The translations under genes and the position numbers were made by a program. From Sphingomonas sp. CFBP 8760 (GTDB taxonomy: Bacteria; Pseudomonadota; Alphaproteobacteria; Sphingomonadales; Sphingomonadaceae): a stretch of 64,000 nt of DNA. The stretch covers positions 180,647-244,646 of the forward strand of contig NZ_JACYUG010000004.1 of NCBI RefSeq assembly GCF_014841615.1. Reading direction: 5' to 3'. Below, piece by piece: positions 7,022 to 15,840 of this stretch. Each line of letters starts with the position of its first letter. Position 1 is the first letter of the stretch. The notes under the pieces are model-generated. The model saw nothing but the letters and a program-made list of their open reading frames with translations. It was not told where the DNA came from and did not search any database.

Positions 7022-10000
7022 CTGACCAGCACGCCTATCTCGCCGAACACGGCATGTACCGTCCCGATTTCGAATCGGACGCTTGCGGCGTCGGCCTCGT
7101 CGCGGCGACCGACGGGCGACCGTCGCGCCGGGTCGTGCAGTCGGCGATCGATGCGCTGAAGGCGGTGTGGCATCGCGGCGCGGTGGATGCCGACGGCAAG
7201 ACCGGTGACGGCGCGGGCATCCATCTCGACCTGCCGTTGCGCTTCTTCGACGACGCCATCGCGGGTTCCGGCCACAAGGTGCGGCCGAACCGGCTGGCGG
7301 TCGGCCAGATATTCCTGCCGCGCACCGATCTGGGCGCGCAGGAGACGTGCCGGACGATCGTCGAATCGGCGATCATCGAGGCGGGCTACACCATCTATGG
7401 CTGGCGGCAGGTGCCCGTCGACGTGTCGGTCATCGGGCTGAAGGCGCAGGCGACCCGGCCGGAGATCGAGCAGATCATGATCGCCGGCCCGCTGCCGGCG
7501 GATCAGGACGAGGCGGAGTTCGAGAAGAACCTGTACCTCGTCCGCCGCCGCATCGAAAAGCGGATCATCGCCGCGCAGATCCAGGGGTTCTACATCTGTT
7601 CGCTGTCGGCACGGTCGATCGTGTACAAGGGCCTGTTCCTCGCCGAAAGCCTGTCGATCTTCTACCCCGATCTGCAGGACCAGCGGTTCGAGAGCCGCGT
7701 CGCGATCTTCCACCAGCGTTATTCGACCAACACCTTCCCGCAATGGTGGCTGGCGCAGCCGTTCCGCTGTCTGGCGCATAACGGCGAGGTCAACACGATC
7801 CGCGGCAACAAGAACTGGATGCTGAGCCACGAGATCCGCATGGCGTCGATCGCGTTCGGCGACAATTCGGAGGACATCAAGCCGGTGATCCCGGCCGGCG
7901 CGTCCGACACCGCCGCGCTGGACGCCGTGTTCGAGGCGATCTGCCGCTCCGGCCGCGATGCACCCACCGCCAAGCTGATGCTGGTGCCCGAAGCGGCGAG
8001 TGACGACATGCCCGCCGATCATGCCGCGATGTACCAGTATCTCGCCTCCGTCATGGAGCCGTGGGACGGGCCCGCCGCGCTGGCGATGACCGACGGCCGC
8101 TGGGCGGTGGCGGGCATGGACCGCAACGCGCTGCGCCCGCTGCGCTACACCCGCACCAATGACGGCCTGCTGATCGTCGGATCGGAAAGCGGCATGGTCG
8201 TCGTGCCGGAATCGACCATCGTCGCCAAGGGCCGGCTGGGACCGGGGCAGATGATCGCGGTCGACCTGCAGGAAGGCATCGTGCTGGAGGACCGCGCGAT
8301 CAAGGACCGGATTTCGGGCGAGCAGGATTATGCCGCGATGACCGGCGAGTTCCTGACGCTGAAGGACCTGCCCCCCGCCGGCGACGAGGCGACGGTGCGC
8401 TTCTCCCGCGCCGAGCTCGCCCGCCGTCAGGTCGCCGCTGGCCAGACGATGGAGGACATGGAACTGATCCTGTCGCCGATGGTCGATGTCGCCAAGGAAG
8501 CGATCGGATCGATGGGCGACGATACGCCGCTCGCCGTGATCTCCGACAAGCCGCGCCTTATCAGCCAGTTCTTCCGCCAGAACTTCTCGCAGGTGACGAA
8601 CCCGCCGATCGATCCGTTGCGCGAACGCCATGTGATGTCGCTGAAGACGCGGTTCGGCAACCTCGCCAACATCCTCGACGTGCGCGACCAGCGCGAGAAG
8701 GTGCTGGTACTCGATTCGCCGGTGCTGACCGGCGCGCACTGGGAACGGCTGAAGGCGCATTTCGGCCGGTCGGCGGCGGAGATCGACTGCACGTTCGAGG
8801 CGGATGGTGGCCCCGATCGCCTGCGCGCCGCGATCCAGCGCATTCGCAACCAGGCCGAGCAGGCGGTGCGCGAGGGCCGGTCGGAACTGTTCCTGACCGA
8901 CGAGCATGTGTCGGAGGACCGGGTCGCGATCGCCGGCGTGCTGGCGGCGGCCGCCGTCCACACCCACCTCGTCCGGCGGGGTCTGCGTTCCTACGCGTCG
9001 ATCAACGTGCGCAGCGCCGAATGTCTCGACACGCATTATTATGCGGTGCTGATCGGTGTCGGGGCGACGACGGTGAACGCCTATCTGGCCGAGGCATCGA
9101 TCGTCGACCGGCATACCCGCGGCCTGTTCGGGGCGCTGACGCTGGACGAATGCCTGACCCGCCACCGGATCGCGGTGGAGGAGGGCATCCTCAAGATCAT
9201 CTCGAAGATGGGCATCGCGGTGATCTCGTCCTATCGCGGCGGCTATAACTTCGAGGCGGTCGGCCTGTCGCGCGCGCTGGTCAACGACCTGTTCCCGGGG
9301 ATGCCGGCGAAGATTTCGGGCGAGGGCTACACCTCGCTCCACCTGTCGGCGATGATCCGGCACGAGGCGGCGTTCGACAGTGCGGTCGCGACGCTGCCGA
9401 TCGGCGGTTTCTATCGCCAGCGCGCGGACGGGGAGACGCACGCCTATTCCGCGCAGCTGATGCACCTGCTGCAAACCGCCGTCGCGACCGACAGCTATTC
9501 CAGCTATCTGCAATTCTCGCGCGGGGTCAGCGACCTGCCGCCGGTGTACTTGCGCGACCTGTTGCAGTTCAACTTCCCGGCGGAGGGTGTCGCGATCGAC
9601 CAGGTCGAGGCGATCACCGAAATCCGCAAGCGCTTCGTGACGCCCGGCATGTCGCTCGGCGCGCTGTCGCCCGAGGCGCACGAGACGCTGGCGATCGCGA
9701 TGAACCGCATCGGGGCCAAGGCGGTGTCGGGCGAGGGCGGCGAGGATACCGTCCGCTTCAAGCCCTATGCGAACGGCGACAATGCCAATTCCGGCGTCAA
9801 GCAGATCGCCTCCGGCCGGTTCGGCGTGACCGCCGAATATCTCGGCGCCTGCGAGGAGATCGAGATCAAGGTCGCGCAGGGCGCCAAACCCGGCGAGGGC
9901 GGGCAGTTGCCCGGCTTCAAGGTGACGGAGTTCATCGCCAAGCTGCGCCACGCGACGCCGGGCGTCACGCTCATCAGCCCGCCGCCGCATCACGACATCT

Positions 10001-11523
10001 ATTCGATCGAGGATCTTGCGCAGCTCATCTACGACTGCAAGCAGATCAATCCGCGCGCGCGCGTCTGCGTGAAGCTGGTCAGCTCAGCCGGCATCGGCAC
10101 GGTCGCGGCGGGCGTGGCGAAGGCGCATGCCGACGTGATCCTGGTGTCCGGCCATGTCGGTGGCACCGGCGCCAGCCCGCAGACCAGCATCAAATATGCC
10201 GGCACCCCGTGGGAAATGGGGCTGTCGGAGGTCAACCAGACGCTGACGCTGAACGGCTTGCGCGGGCGTATCCGGCTGCGCGCGGATGGCGGGTTGAAGA
10301 CGGGGCGCGACATCGTGATCGCCGCGATCCTGGGCGCGGAGGAGTTCGGCATCGGCACGCTGTCGCTGGTGGCGATGGGCTGCATCATGGTGCGCCAGTG
10401 CCACAGCAACACCTGCCCGGTCGGCGTATGCGTGCAGGACGAGCGGCTGCGCGCCAAGTTCACCGGCACGCCCGAAAAGGTCATCAACCTGATGACCTTC
10501 ATCGCGGAGGAGGTGCGCGACATCCTCGCCCGCCTCGGATGCCGGTCGCTGGACGAGGTGATCGGGCGCACCGAATTCCTCCGTCAGGTCAATCGCGGGG
10601 CGGAGCATCTCGACGATCTCGACCTGAACCCGATCCTCGCCAAGGTGGATGCCACCGATGCCGAGCGCCGGTTCAGCCTGTCGACCTTCCGTAACGAGGT
10701 ACCCGACAGCCTCGATGCGCAGATCATCAAGGATGCCGCCGCGGTGTTCAGCCGCGGCGAGAAGATGCAGCTGACCTATTCGGTGCGCAACACCCACCGT
10801 GCGGTCGGCACGCGCCTGTCGTCGGAGATCACCCGCACCTTCGGGATGAGCAAGCTGAACGACGGCCACGTCACCATCCGCCTGCGCGGGTCGGCGGGGC
10901 AATCGCTGGGCGCGTTCGTGTGCAAGGGGATCACGCTGGAGGTGTTCGGCGATGCCAACGACTATGTCGGCAAGGGCCTGTCGGGTGGCACCATCGTCGT
11001 GCGGCCGGCGGTGTCCTCGCCGCTGCGCAGCCAAGAGAACACGATCATCGGCAACACCGTGCTGTACGGCGCGACCAGCGGCCGGCTGCTGGCGGCAGGG
11101 CAGGCGGGCGAGCGGTTCGCGGTACGCAATTCGGGCGCGACCGTGGTGGTCGAAGGCTGCGGCGCCAATGGCTGCGAGTACATGACCGGCGGCATCGCGG
11201 TGGTGCTGGGACAGGTCGGTGCCAATTTCGGTGCGGGGATGACCGGTGGCATGGCGTTCGTCTACGATCCCGAAGGCCGTTTCGATGCCCGCGCCAATCC
11301 CGAGAGCATCACCTGGCGCCGGCTGGGCACGGCGCATTGGGAAGGCGTGCTGCGCGATCTGATCGAGGCGCATGCCAAGGCCACCGACAGCCGCTGGTCG
11401 AAGGGCCTGCTCGACGACTGGGCGCGCACGGCCGGCGATTTCTGGCAGGTGGTGCCGAAGGAGATGCTGACCCGGCTGGCACACCCCCTCGACGACACGG
11501 TCGAACTGGTGGCGGCGGAATAG
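7018..11523 (+). CDS. gltB: Glutamate synthase large subunit GltB
   Basis: The 1501-aa alpha subunit joins an N-terminal type II glutamine amidotransferase domain (nucleophile Cys23 in SDACGVGLVA after a short propeptide), a central domain, an FMN-binding TIM barrel where glutamate is made, a cysteine cluster near residue 1122 (CIMVRQCHSNTCPVGVC) and a C-terminal beta-helix. Length and motifs are those of a complete enzyme. The start ATG overlaps the stop of the HEPN gene (ATGA). Known bacterial operons usually place gltB and gltD adjacent; here two toxin-antitoxin-like genes separate them. A strong hairpin follows the stop. Confidence 0.97.
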   Translation: MTDQHAYLAEHGMYRPDFESDACGVGLVAATDGRPSRRVVQSAIDALKAVWHRGAVDADGKTGDGAGIHLDLPLRFFDDAIAGSGHKVRPNRLAVGQIFLPRTDLGAQETCRTIVESAIIEAGYTIYGWRQVPVDVSVIGLKAQATRPEIEQIMIAGPLPADQDEAEFEKNLYLVRRRIEKRIIAAQIQGFYICSLSARSIVYKGLFLAESLSIFYPDLQDQRFESRVAIFHQRYSTNTFPQWWLAQPFRCLAHNGEVNTIRGNKNWMLSHEIRMASIAFGDNSEDIKPVIPAGASDTAALDAVFEAICRSGRDAPTAKLMLVPEAASDDMPADHAAMYQYLASVMEPWDGPAALAMTDGRWAVAGMDRNALRPLRYTRTNDGLLIVGSESGMVVVPESTIVAKGRLGPGQMIAVDLQEGIVLEDRAIKDRISGEQDYAAMTGEFLTLKDLPPAGDEATVRFSRAELARRQVAAGQTMEDMELILSPMVDVAKEAIGSMGDDTPLAVISDKPRLISQFFRQNFSQVTNPPIDPLRERHVMSLKTRFGNLANILDVRDQREKVLVLDSPVLTGAHWERLKAHFGRSAAEIDCTFEADGGPDRLRAAIQRIRNQAEQAVREGRSELFLTDEHVSEDRVAIAGVLAAAAVHTHLVRRGLRSYASINVRSAECLDTHYYAVLIGVGATTVNAYLAEASIVDRHTRGLFGALTLDECLTRHRIAVEEGILKIISKMGIAVISSYRGGYNFEAVGLSRALVNDLFPGMPAKISGEGYTSLHLSAMIRHEAAFDSAVATLPIGGFYRQRADGETHAYSAQLMHLLQTAVATDSYSSYLQFSRGVSDLPPVYLRDLLQFNFPAEGVAIDQVEAITEIRKRFVTPGMSLGALSPEAHETLAIAMNRIGAKAVSGEGGEDTVRFKPYANGDNANSGVKQIASGRFGVTAEYLGACEEIEIKVAQGAKPGEGGQLPGFKVTEFIAKLRHATPGVTLISPPPHHDIYSIEDLAQLIYDCKQINPRARVCVKLVSSAGIGTVAAGVAKAHADVILVSGHVGGTGASPQTSIKYAGTPWEMGLSEVNQTLTLNGLRGRIRLRADGGLKTGRDIVIAAILGAEEFGIGTLSLVAMGCIMVRQCHSNTCPVGVCVQDERLRAKFTGTPEKVINLMTFIAEEVRDILARLGCRSLDEVIGRTEFLRQVNRGAEHLDDLDLNPILAKVDATDAERRFSLSTFRNEVPDSLDAQIIKDAAAVFSRGEKMQLTYSVRNTHRAVGTRLSSEITRTFGMSKLNDGHVTIRLRGSAGQSLGAFVCKGITLEVFGDANDYVGKGLSGGTIVVRPAVSSPLRSQENTIIGNTVLYGATSGRLLAAGQAGERFAVRNSGATVVVEGCGANGCEYMTGGIAVVLGQVGANFGAGMTGGMAFVYDPEGRFDARANPESITWRRLGTAHWEGVLRDLIEAHAKATDSRWSKGLLDDWARTAGDFWQVVPKEMLTRLAHPLDDTVELVAAE

Positions 11524-11527
11524 GGAT

Positions 11528-11558
11528 GACCGGACGGGGACGCCGTCCCCTTCCGGTC
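11528..11558 (+). terminator. GC-rich hairpin after gltB
   Basis: A near-perfect inverted repeat of GACCGG-x-GGGGAC with GTCCCC-x-CCGGTC starts 5 bp after the gltB stop. It is a likely end of the glt operon transcript, although no T-run follows. Confidence 0.55.
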
Positions 11559-11598
11559 CCTCGGCAAGCGGTCCGTCTCGCAGGGCCATGGGGTACCG

Positions 11599-12261
11599 AT
11601 GACCGATATGCCGCTTGGCCCGATCGTCGCCGACGCGACGCGAACGTTGCCGGTGTTGCGGCGGCATCCAGGCCGGGCGGTCACGCTCGAACCATTGGCT
11701 GCCCGCCATGTCGCCGACCTGTGGGATGCCGCCCGATCGGCGGACGCGTCATGGGCCTATCTGCGATACGGCCCCTTCCCGACGGAAGCGGCGCTGGCTG
11801 CCCATGTCGAACGGATCGGCGGCCTTGCCCCACAACCGTTCTTCGCCGTCATCCCGACATCCAGCGGCAAGGCCGAGGGCTGGACCTCGTTTTGCGACAT
11901 CGTTCAGACCGATGCCGCGATCGAGATCGGCAGCATTTGGTTCTCGCCGCGCCTCCAGCGGACCCGCGCCGCCACGGAGGCGATATTCCTGATGATGCAA
12001 CACGCCTTCGCGCTCGGTTATCACCGGGTCGTGTGGCGCTGTAATGCCCTTAACGCGGCGTCCATGCGCGCCGCGCGACGGTTCGGCTTCGTCTATGAGG
12101 GGACATGGCGGGGCGACAGCATCGTGAAGGGGCGTCGACGCGATACGGCCTGGTTCTCGCTTCTGGAGCCGGAATGGCCCGCACAGCGGCAACGGTTCGA
12201 GGCATGGCTGGATGACGGCAACTTCGACGCAGACGGCGGGGCGAGAAAATCGATGATGTGA
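11599..12261 (+). CDS. GNAT family N-acetyltransferase (RimJ/RimL-like)
   Basis: The 220-aa protein has the GNAT order: an N-terminal VTLEPLAARHVADLWDAA segment, a central beta strand with a glycine-poor acetyl-CoA loop (SPRLQRTRAATEAIFLMM), and the C-terminal ALNAASMRAARRFGFVYEG helix-turn typical of RimJ/RimL-like enzymes. Its substrate could be a protein N-terminus or a small amine; the sequence does not say which. It lies 75 bp beyond gltB after a hairpin, so it is probably a separate unit. Confidence 0.85.
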   Translation: MTDMPLGPIVADATRTLPVLRRHPGRAVTLEPLAARHVADLWDAARSADASWAYLRYGPFPTEAALAAHVERIGGLAPQPFFAVIPTSSGKAEGWTSFCDIVQTDAAIEIGSIWFSPRLQRTRAATEAIFLMMQHAFALGYHRVVWRCNALNAASMRAARRFGFVYEGTWRGDSIVKGRRRDTAWFSLLEPEWPAQRQRFEAWLDDGNFDADGGARKSMM

Positions 12262-12289
12262 CGCGACCGGGCAATGGGTAGGCGATGCT

Positions 12290-12871
12290 TCAACCGGTAG
12301 GCCGCCGCCGCACCAGCGCCCAGCCGGTGCTGCCGTAAACCAGCAGTGCCGGCCAACCGCCATCGGTGACGAACAGATAGGCCGTGCCGATCACCGCGAC
12401 GATCGCCAGCACTGCCGCCGTCATCCGGACGGTCGCGATCCGGCACAACAGCATGGTACCGATCGCCAGCGCCGCCAGCGCATTGCCCGCCAGCCATGTC
12501 CATGATCCGCCGCGCCCGATCGATCCCATGCCCGGCACCTTCACCGTCGCGAAGCCGCGCATGGCATTGGGGAACACGTCGGCGGACAGGTGCAGCCCGA
12601 TGCCCAATGCCAGCCCCGCCGCCACCGGCCACCAGCGTGGTCGCGACGCCAGCAGGATGACGGGCAACACCGAATGGGTCAGGCCGCTGCGGTGGCCCAG
12701 CCCCAGCGTCATGTCGAGATCGGGCAGCGTCGTCCCCGCCAGTGCCGCCACCGGCACCGCGGCCGGCAGCAGGATCGGCCAGCGATCGCCCAGCGCGACC
12801 AGTATCGCTGCCGTTGCCATGAAAAGCACCGCGTCCATCCGCCCGCTGTAGCGTCCGCCATGCCGAAACAT
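12290..12871 (-). CDS. YdjM-like (DUF457) membrane protein, putative metal-dependent hydrolase
   Basis: The 193-aa protein has several hydrophobic segments and the conserved DUF457/YdjM features: an Asp-rich LPDLDMTLG, a GLTHSVLP loop and a GIGLHLSADVFP motif, whose His and Asp residues suggest a metal site in the membrane. The start is uncertain: ATG 12871 and ATG 12838 are both possible, and the frame upstream of 12871 overlaps the divergent GST gene. The biochemical role of the family is unknown. Confidence 0.75.
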   Translation of the reverse strand: MFRHGGRYSGRMDAVLFMATAAILVALGDRWPILLPAAVPVAALAGTTLPDLDMTLGLGHRSGLTHSVLPVILLASRPRWWPVAAGLALGIGLHLSADVFPNAMRGFATVKVPGMGSIGRGGSWTWLAGNALAALAIGTMLLCRIATVRMTAAVLAIVAVIGTAYLFVTDGGWPALLVYGSTGWALVRRRPTG

Positions 12872-12940
12872 AGTCGACGCATGCCGATAACCGCCGCTGC
12901 GGCCCTTCCGCCTCCGCCGGAGGGACGCTAACGGTGCGGC

Positions 12941-13612
12941 ATGTGGCAGCTTTATCAATTCCCCCTGTGTCCCTTCAGCCGGAAGGTCCGCCTGCTGCTG
13001 GGTGAAAAGGGCGTGGGGTACGAGCTTGTCCGCGAGTCACCCTGGCTGCGGCGCGACGAGTTCGTCGACATGAATCCCACCGGGCAGACGCCGGTGATGG
13101 TGGATGCCGATCGCGGCATCCTACTGATCGATTCGATGGCGATCGCCGAGTATTTCGAGGAAACCATCGACAAGGCGGTGATGATCAACGGCACCGCGAC
13201 CAGCCGGGCCGAGATCCGCCGGCTGGTGACGTGGTTCGACACGCATTTCTATCACGACGTCACCGGGCCGCTGCTGCATGAGCGGATGGTGAAGCGCATC
13301 GCGCAGCGCGCCACGCCCGATGCCAAGGCGCTGCGTGAGGCGATGAAGGCCGCGGTCGGGCATCTCGACTATACCGATTACCTGCTCGATCATCGGCAAT
13401 GGCTGGGCGGCGCGACGATGACGCTGGCCGACCTGACCGCGGCGGCGCAGATTTCGGTCGCGGACTATCTGGGCGGCATCGACTGGAAGGGGCATGACCA
13501 GACCGCGCGCTGGTATCGCGGGCTGAAGAGCCGCCCGTCCTTCCGCCCGCTGCTGGCCGAGCGGATGGAGATGATCGGCCCGCCCGCCCATTACGACAAT
13601 CTGGATTTCTGA
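12941..13612 (+). CDS. Glutathione S-transferase family protein
   Basis: The 223-aa protein has an N-terminal thioredoxin-fold domain starting LYQFPLCPFSRKVRLLL, with a CPFS active-site-like motif, the cis-proline region TPVMVD and the glutathione-contact segment LIDSMAIAEYF. A C-terminal all-helical domain contains TLADLTAAAQISVADYLG. The cysteine motif suggests a redox (omega/beta-like) rather than a conjugating role, which is inference. It is followed 3 bp later by a CsaA-like gene, so the two form a pair. Confidence 0.88.
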   Translation: MWQLYQFPLCPFSRKVRLLLGEKGVGYELVRESPWLRRDEFVDMNPTGQTPVMVDADRGILLIDSMAIAEYFEETIDKAVMINGTATSRAEIRRLVTWFDTHFYHDVTGPLLHERMVKRIAQRATPDAKALREAMKAAVGHLDYTDYLLDHRQWLGGATMTLADLTAAAQISVADYLGGIDWKGHDQTARWYRGLKSRPSFRPLLAERMEMIGPPAHYDNLDF

Positions 13613-13615
13613 GGC

Positions 13616-13966
13616 GTGGACACCCCCGCCGAAACCATCGCGTTCGACGATTTCCTGAAGGTCGACATCCGCGTCGGGACGATCGTCGCGGCCGAGCCGT
13701 TTCCCGAAGCGCGCAAGCCCGCGTTGCGGCTGACGATCGATTTCGGCTCCGAGATCGGACGCAAGCGATCGTCCGCACAGATCACCGAGCATTACACGCC
13801 CGACATGCTGGTCGGGCGGCAGGTGGCGGCGGTGGTGAACTTCCCGCCGCGCCAGATCGGGCCGATGATGTCGGAGGTGCTGACGCTCGGCTTTCCCGAT
13901 GCGGGCGGCAAGGTGGTGCTGATTACGCCGACACAGGGCGTGCCGGACGGCGGGCGGCTGTTTTAG
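13616..13966 (+). CDS. csaA: CsaA-like tRNA-binding protein
   Basis: The 116-aa protein is a single tRNA-binding OB-fold domain of the CsaA/Arc1p type. The core segments FDDFLKVDIRVGTIVAAE, PALRLTIDFG, SSAQIT and GRQVAAVVNFPPRQIG match this family. Bacterial members bind tRNA and have been proposed as secretion chaperones. Translation appears to start at the GTG at 13616, 3 bp after the GST stop, so the two genes are probably expressed together. Confidence 0.88.
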   Translation: MDTPAETIAFDDFLKVDIRVGTIVAAEPFPEARKPALRLTIDFGSEIGRKRSSAQITEHYTPDMLVGRQVAAVVNFPPRQIGPMMSEVLTLGFPDAGGKVVLITPTQGVPDGGRLF

Positions 13967-14036
13967 GCCACGACAGCGAGAGACCGACCCATCCCGTCAT
14001 TGCTTCGCGCCGCTCGCAACGACGAACGCGGGTGGA

Positions 14037-14747
14037 CTACGCCGCCAGCGCCAGCCGCCACGCCTCCGCCTTGGCCAGCGCGGCGGGGTCGTCGACGTCG
14101 ATCCAGTCGAGATCGCTGCAATCCACCACGCGCGCGCGGCCATCGCCCGCAAGCAGGCGCATCCCGTCGGTAAGCGACGGCGCGCCGAGGCTGCCGAGCG
14201 CGGCGAACAGGCGGGGGCCGATCGCGAAGACGCCGGTGTCGTAGCAGTCGGCGTCCGCCAGCCCCTTGCCGATCGCGACGATCGCGTCGCCATCGGTCTT
14301 CACCCAGGTCACGTCGTCGGGATCGACCCAGGGGTGGCCGATGCGACGGTCGATGCCCAAGGTCGCGCCGCCGCCGGTACCGGTGGCGGCGAGACGGGCA
14401 TAGAGCGCGGGGGTGACGAGATGGTCGCACATCGCCAGCACCGCCGGCTCCCCCGCCAGCACCGGCGCGGCGGCGAGGACGGAGACGCCGTTGGGCTCGC
14501 GGTGGTCGCGGGTCATCACCGTCTCCACCGCCAGCGGCCAGTGGCGCGCCGCCAGATGCGCGGCGATCGCCTCCGCCCCGTAACCCAGCACGACGACCGC
14601 GCGGGTCAGCCCCGCCTCCGCCATGCCGGTCAGCGCGTGATCGATCAGCGGCCGGCCGGCGACGGGGCAGAGCGGCTTGTAGGGCGCGCTGCCCCGCAGC
14701 CGGGTGCCGTGCCCGGCGGCGAGCAGCACGCCGGTGCGGATCGGCAT
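14037..14747 (-). CDS. MobA/GlmU-like nucleotidyltransferase, candidate inositol-phosphate cytidylyltransferase
   Basis: The 236-aa protein starts with the sugar-nucleotidyltransferase signature TGVLLAAGHGTRLRGS and has the metal-binding Asp in VLAMCDHLVT. It is the third gene of an operon after myo-inositol-1-phosphate synthase (1-bp gap) and a CDP-alcohol phosphatidyltransferase. In archaeal and Thermotoga systems, a related domain makes CDP-inositol from CTP and inositol-1-phosphate, which a CDP-alcohol transferase then uses. By analogy this enzyme may make CDP-inositol. That is inference; other NDP-alcohols are possible. ATG 14747 fits the family N-terminus better than the upstream arginine-rich extension. 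Confidence 0.75.
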   Translation of the reverse strand: MPIRTGVLLAAGHGTRLRGSAPYKPLCPVAGRPLIDHALTGMAEAGLTRAVVVLGYGAEAIAAHLAARHWPLAVETVMTRDHREPNGVSVLAAAPVLAGEPAVLAMCDHLVTPALYARLAATGTGGGATLGIDRRIGHPWVDPDDVTWVKTDGDAIVAIGKGLADADCYDTGVFAIGPRLFAALGSLGAPSLTDGMRLLAGDGRARVVDCSDLDWIDVDDPAALAKAEAWRLALAA

Positions 14748-14748
14748 A

Positions 14749-15840
14749 TCAGGCGGCCGCGATGAACTTCTCGACCTCGATCTGGGCAAGGTCGTCGGTC
14801 ATCTGGGTGCGGGGATGCTTGCAGAAATAGGCGGAGGCCGGGTCGATCACGCCGCCGATGCCGCGATCCTTGGCGATCTTGGCGCAACGGATCATGTCGA
14901 TCGCGACACCCGCCGAATTGGGCGAATCCTCGACCGACAGGCGCAGTTCCAGGTTCATCGGCACGCCGCCGAAGAGCTGGCCCTCCATACGCAGGAAGCA
15001 GACCTTGTTGTCGTTCTGCCACGGCACGTAATCACTGGGGCCGATATGGACGTTGTCGTCGTCCAGTCGTTCCGCCGCGACCGACTGGACGGCCTCGGTC
15101 TTCGAAATCTTCTTCGATTCGAGCCGGCGATGGTTCGACATGTTGAGGAAGTCGGTGTTGCCGCCGGTGTTGAGCTGGTAGGTACGGTCCAGCTTCACGC
15201 CGCGCTTGGCGAACAGGTCGGTCAGCACGCGGTGGACGATGGTCGCGCCCAGCTGCGCCTTGATGTCGTCACCGACGATCGCGACGCCGGCATCCTCGAA
15301 CCGCTTCGCCCAGACCGGGTTGGAGGCGATGAAGACGGGGATGTTGTTGACGAAGGCGACACCGGCTTCCAGCGCGCATTCGGCATAGAATTCGGTCGCT
15401 TCCTGCGAACCCACCGGCAGGTAGTTCATCAGCACGTCGGCACCGCTCGCCTTCAGTTCGGCGATCACGTCTTCCTTCGACGGCTGCGTGTCGTTGGCGA
15501 CGATGAAGGTGCGGTCGTCCTTGTAGTCGGCCATGTGCTCGGCGACGCCGTCCAGCACCTTGCCCATCTTCACGACGGTGCCGGTGGCGGGCAGGTTGGC
15601 GGCGAACACGGCGGTGCAGTTGGGCTTGGCGAACACCGCCTCGGCCACATCGCGGCCGACCTTGCGTGCATCCACGTCCCACGCGGCCACGACCTTGATG
15701 TCGCCGGGGCGATAGCCGCCGACCTCGTAATGCATCAGGCCGACATGGTCATTGCTGCCCTCGCCGTAATAATCGAGGCCCTGCACGAGGCTGGAGGCGC
15801 AATTGCCGATACCGACGATCGCGATGCGGATGGTGCCCAT
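14749..15840 (-). CDS. ino1: myo-Inositol-1-phosphate synthase
   Basis: The 363-aa enzyme belongs to the bacterial/archaeal class of NAD-dependent synthases that convert glucose-6-phosphate to inositol phosphate. Visible features are the Rossmann start IRIAIVGIGNCASSLVQGL, DVLMNYLPVGSQEATEFYA, the GDDIKAQLGATIVHR segment and the C-terminal NSAGVAIDMIRCAKIAKDRG. Its ATG shares one base with the TAA of the upstream CDP-alcohol transferase (TAATG), and its TGA lies 1 bp from the next start. Tight coupling with both neighbours points to de novo inositol supply for a lipid or soluble phosphodiester. Confidence 0.93.
   Translation of the reverse strand: MGTIRIAIVGIGNCASSLVQGLDYYGEGSNDHVGLMHYEVGGYRPGDIKVVAAWDVDARKVGRDVAEAVFAKPNCTAVFAANLPATGTVVKMGKVLDGVAEHMADYKDDRTFIVANDTQPSKEDVIAELKASGADVLMNYLPVGSQEATEFYAECALEAGVAFVNNIPVFIASNPVWAKRFEDAGVAIVGDDIKAQLGATIVHRVLTDLFAKRGVKLDRTYQLNTGGNTDFLNMSNHRRLESKKISKTEAVQSVAAERLDDDNVHIGPSDYVPWQNDNKVCFLRMEGQLFGGVPMNLELRLSVEDSPNSAGVAIDMIRCAKIAKDRGIGGVIDPASAYFCKHPRTQMTDDLAQIEVEKFIAAA

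Noticed and set aside
6898..9993. 1031-codon open frame on the minus strand
   Set aside because: It lies entirely antisense to gltB and to the HEPN gene; its Arg/Asp/His-rich composition is what GC-rich third positions give in this frame.
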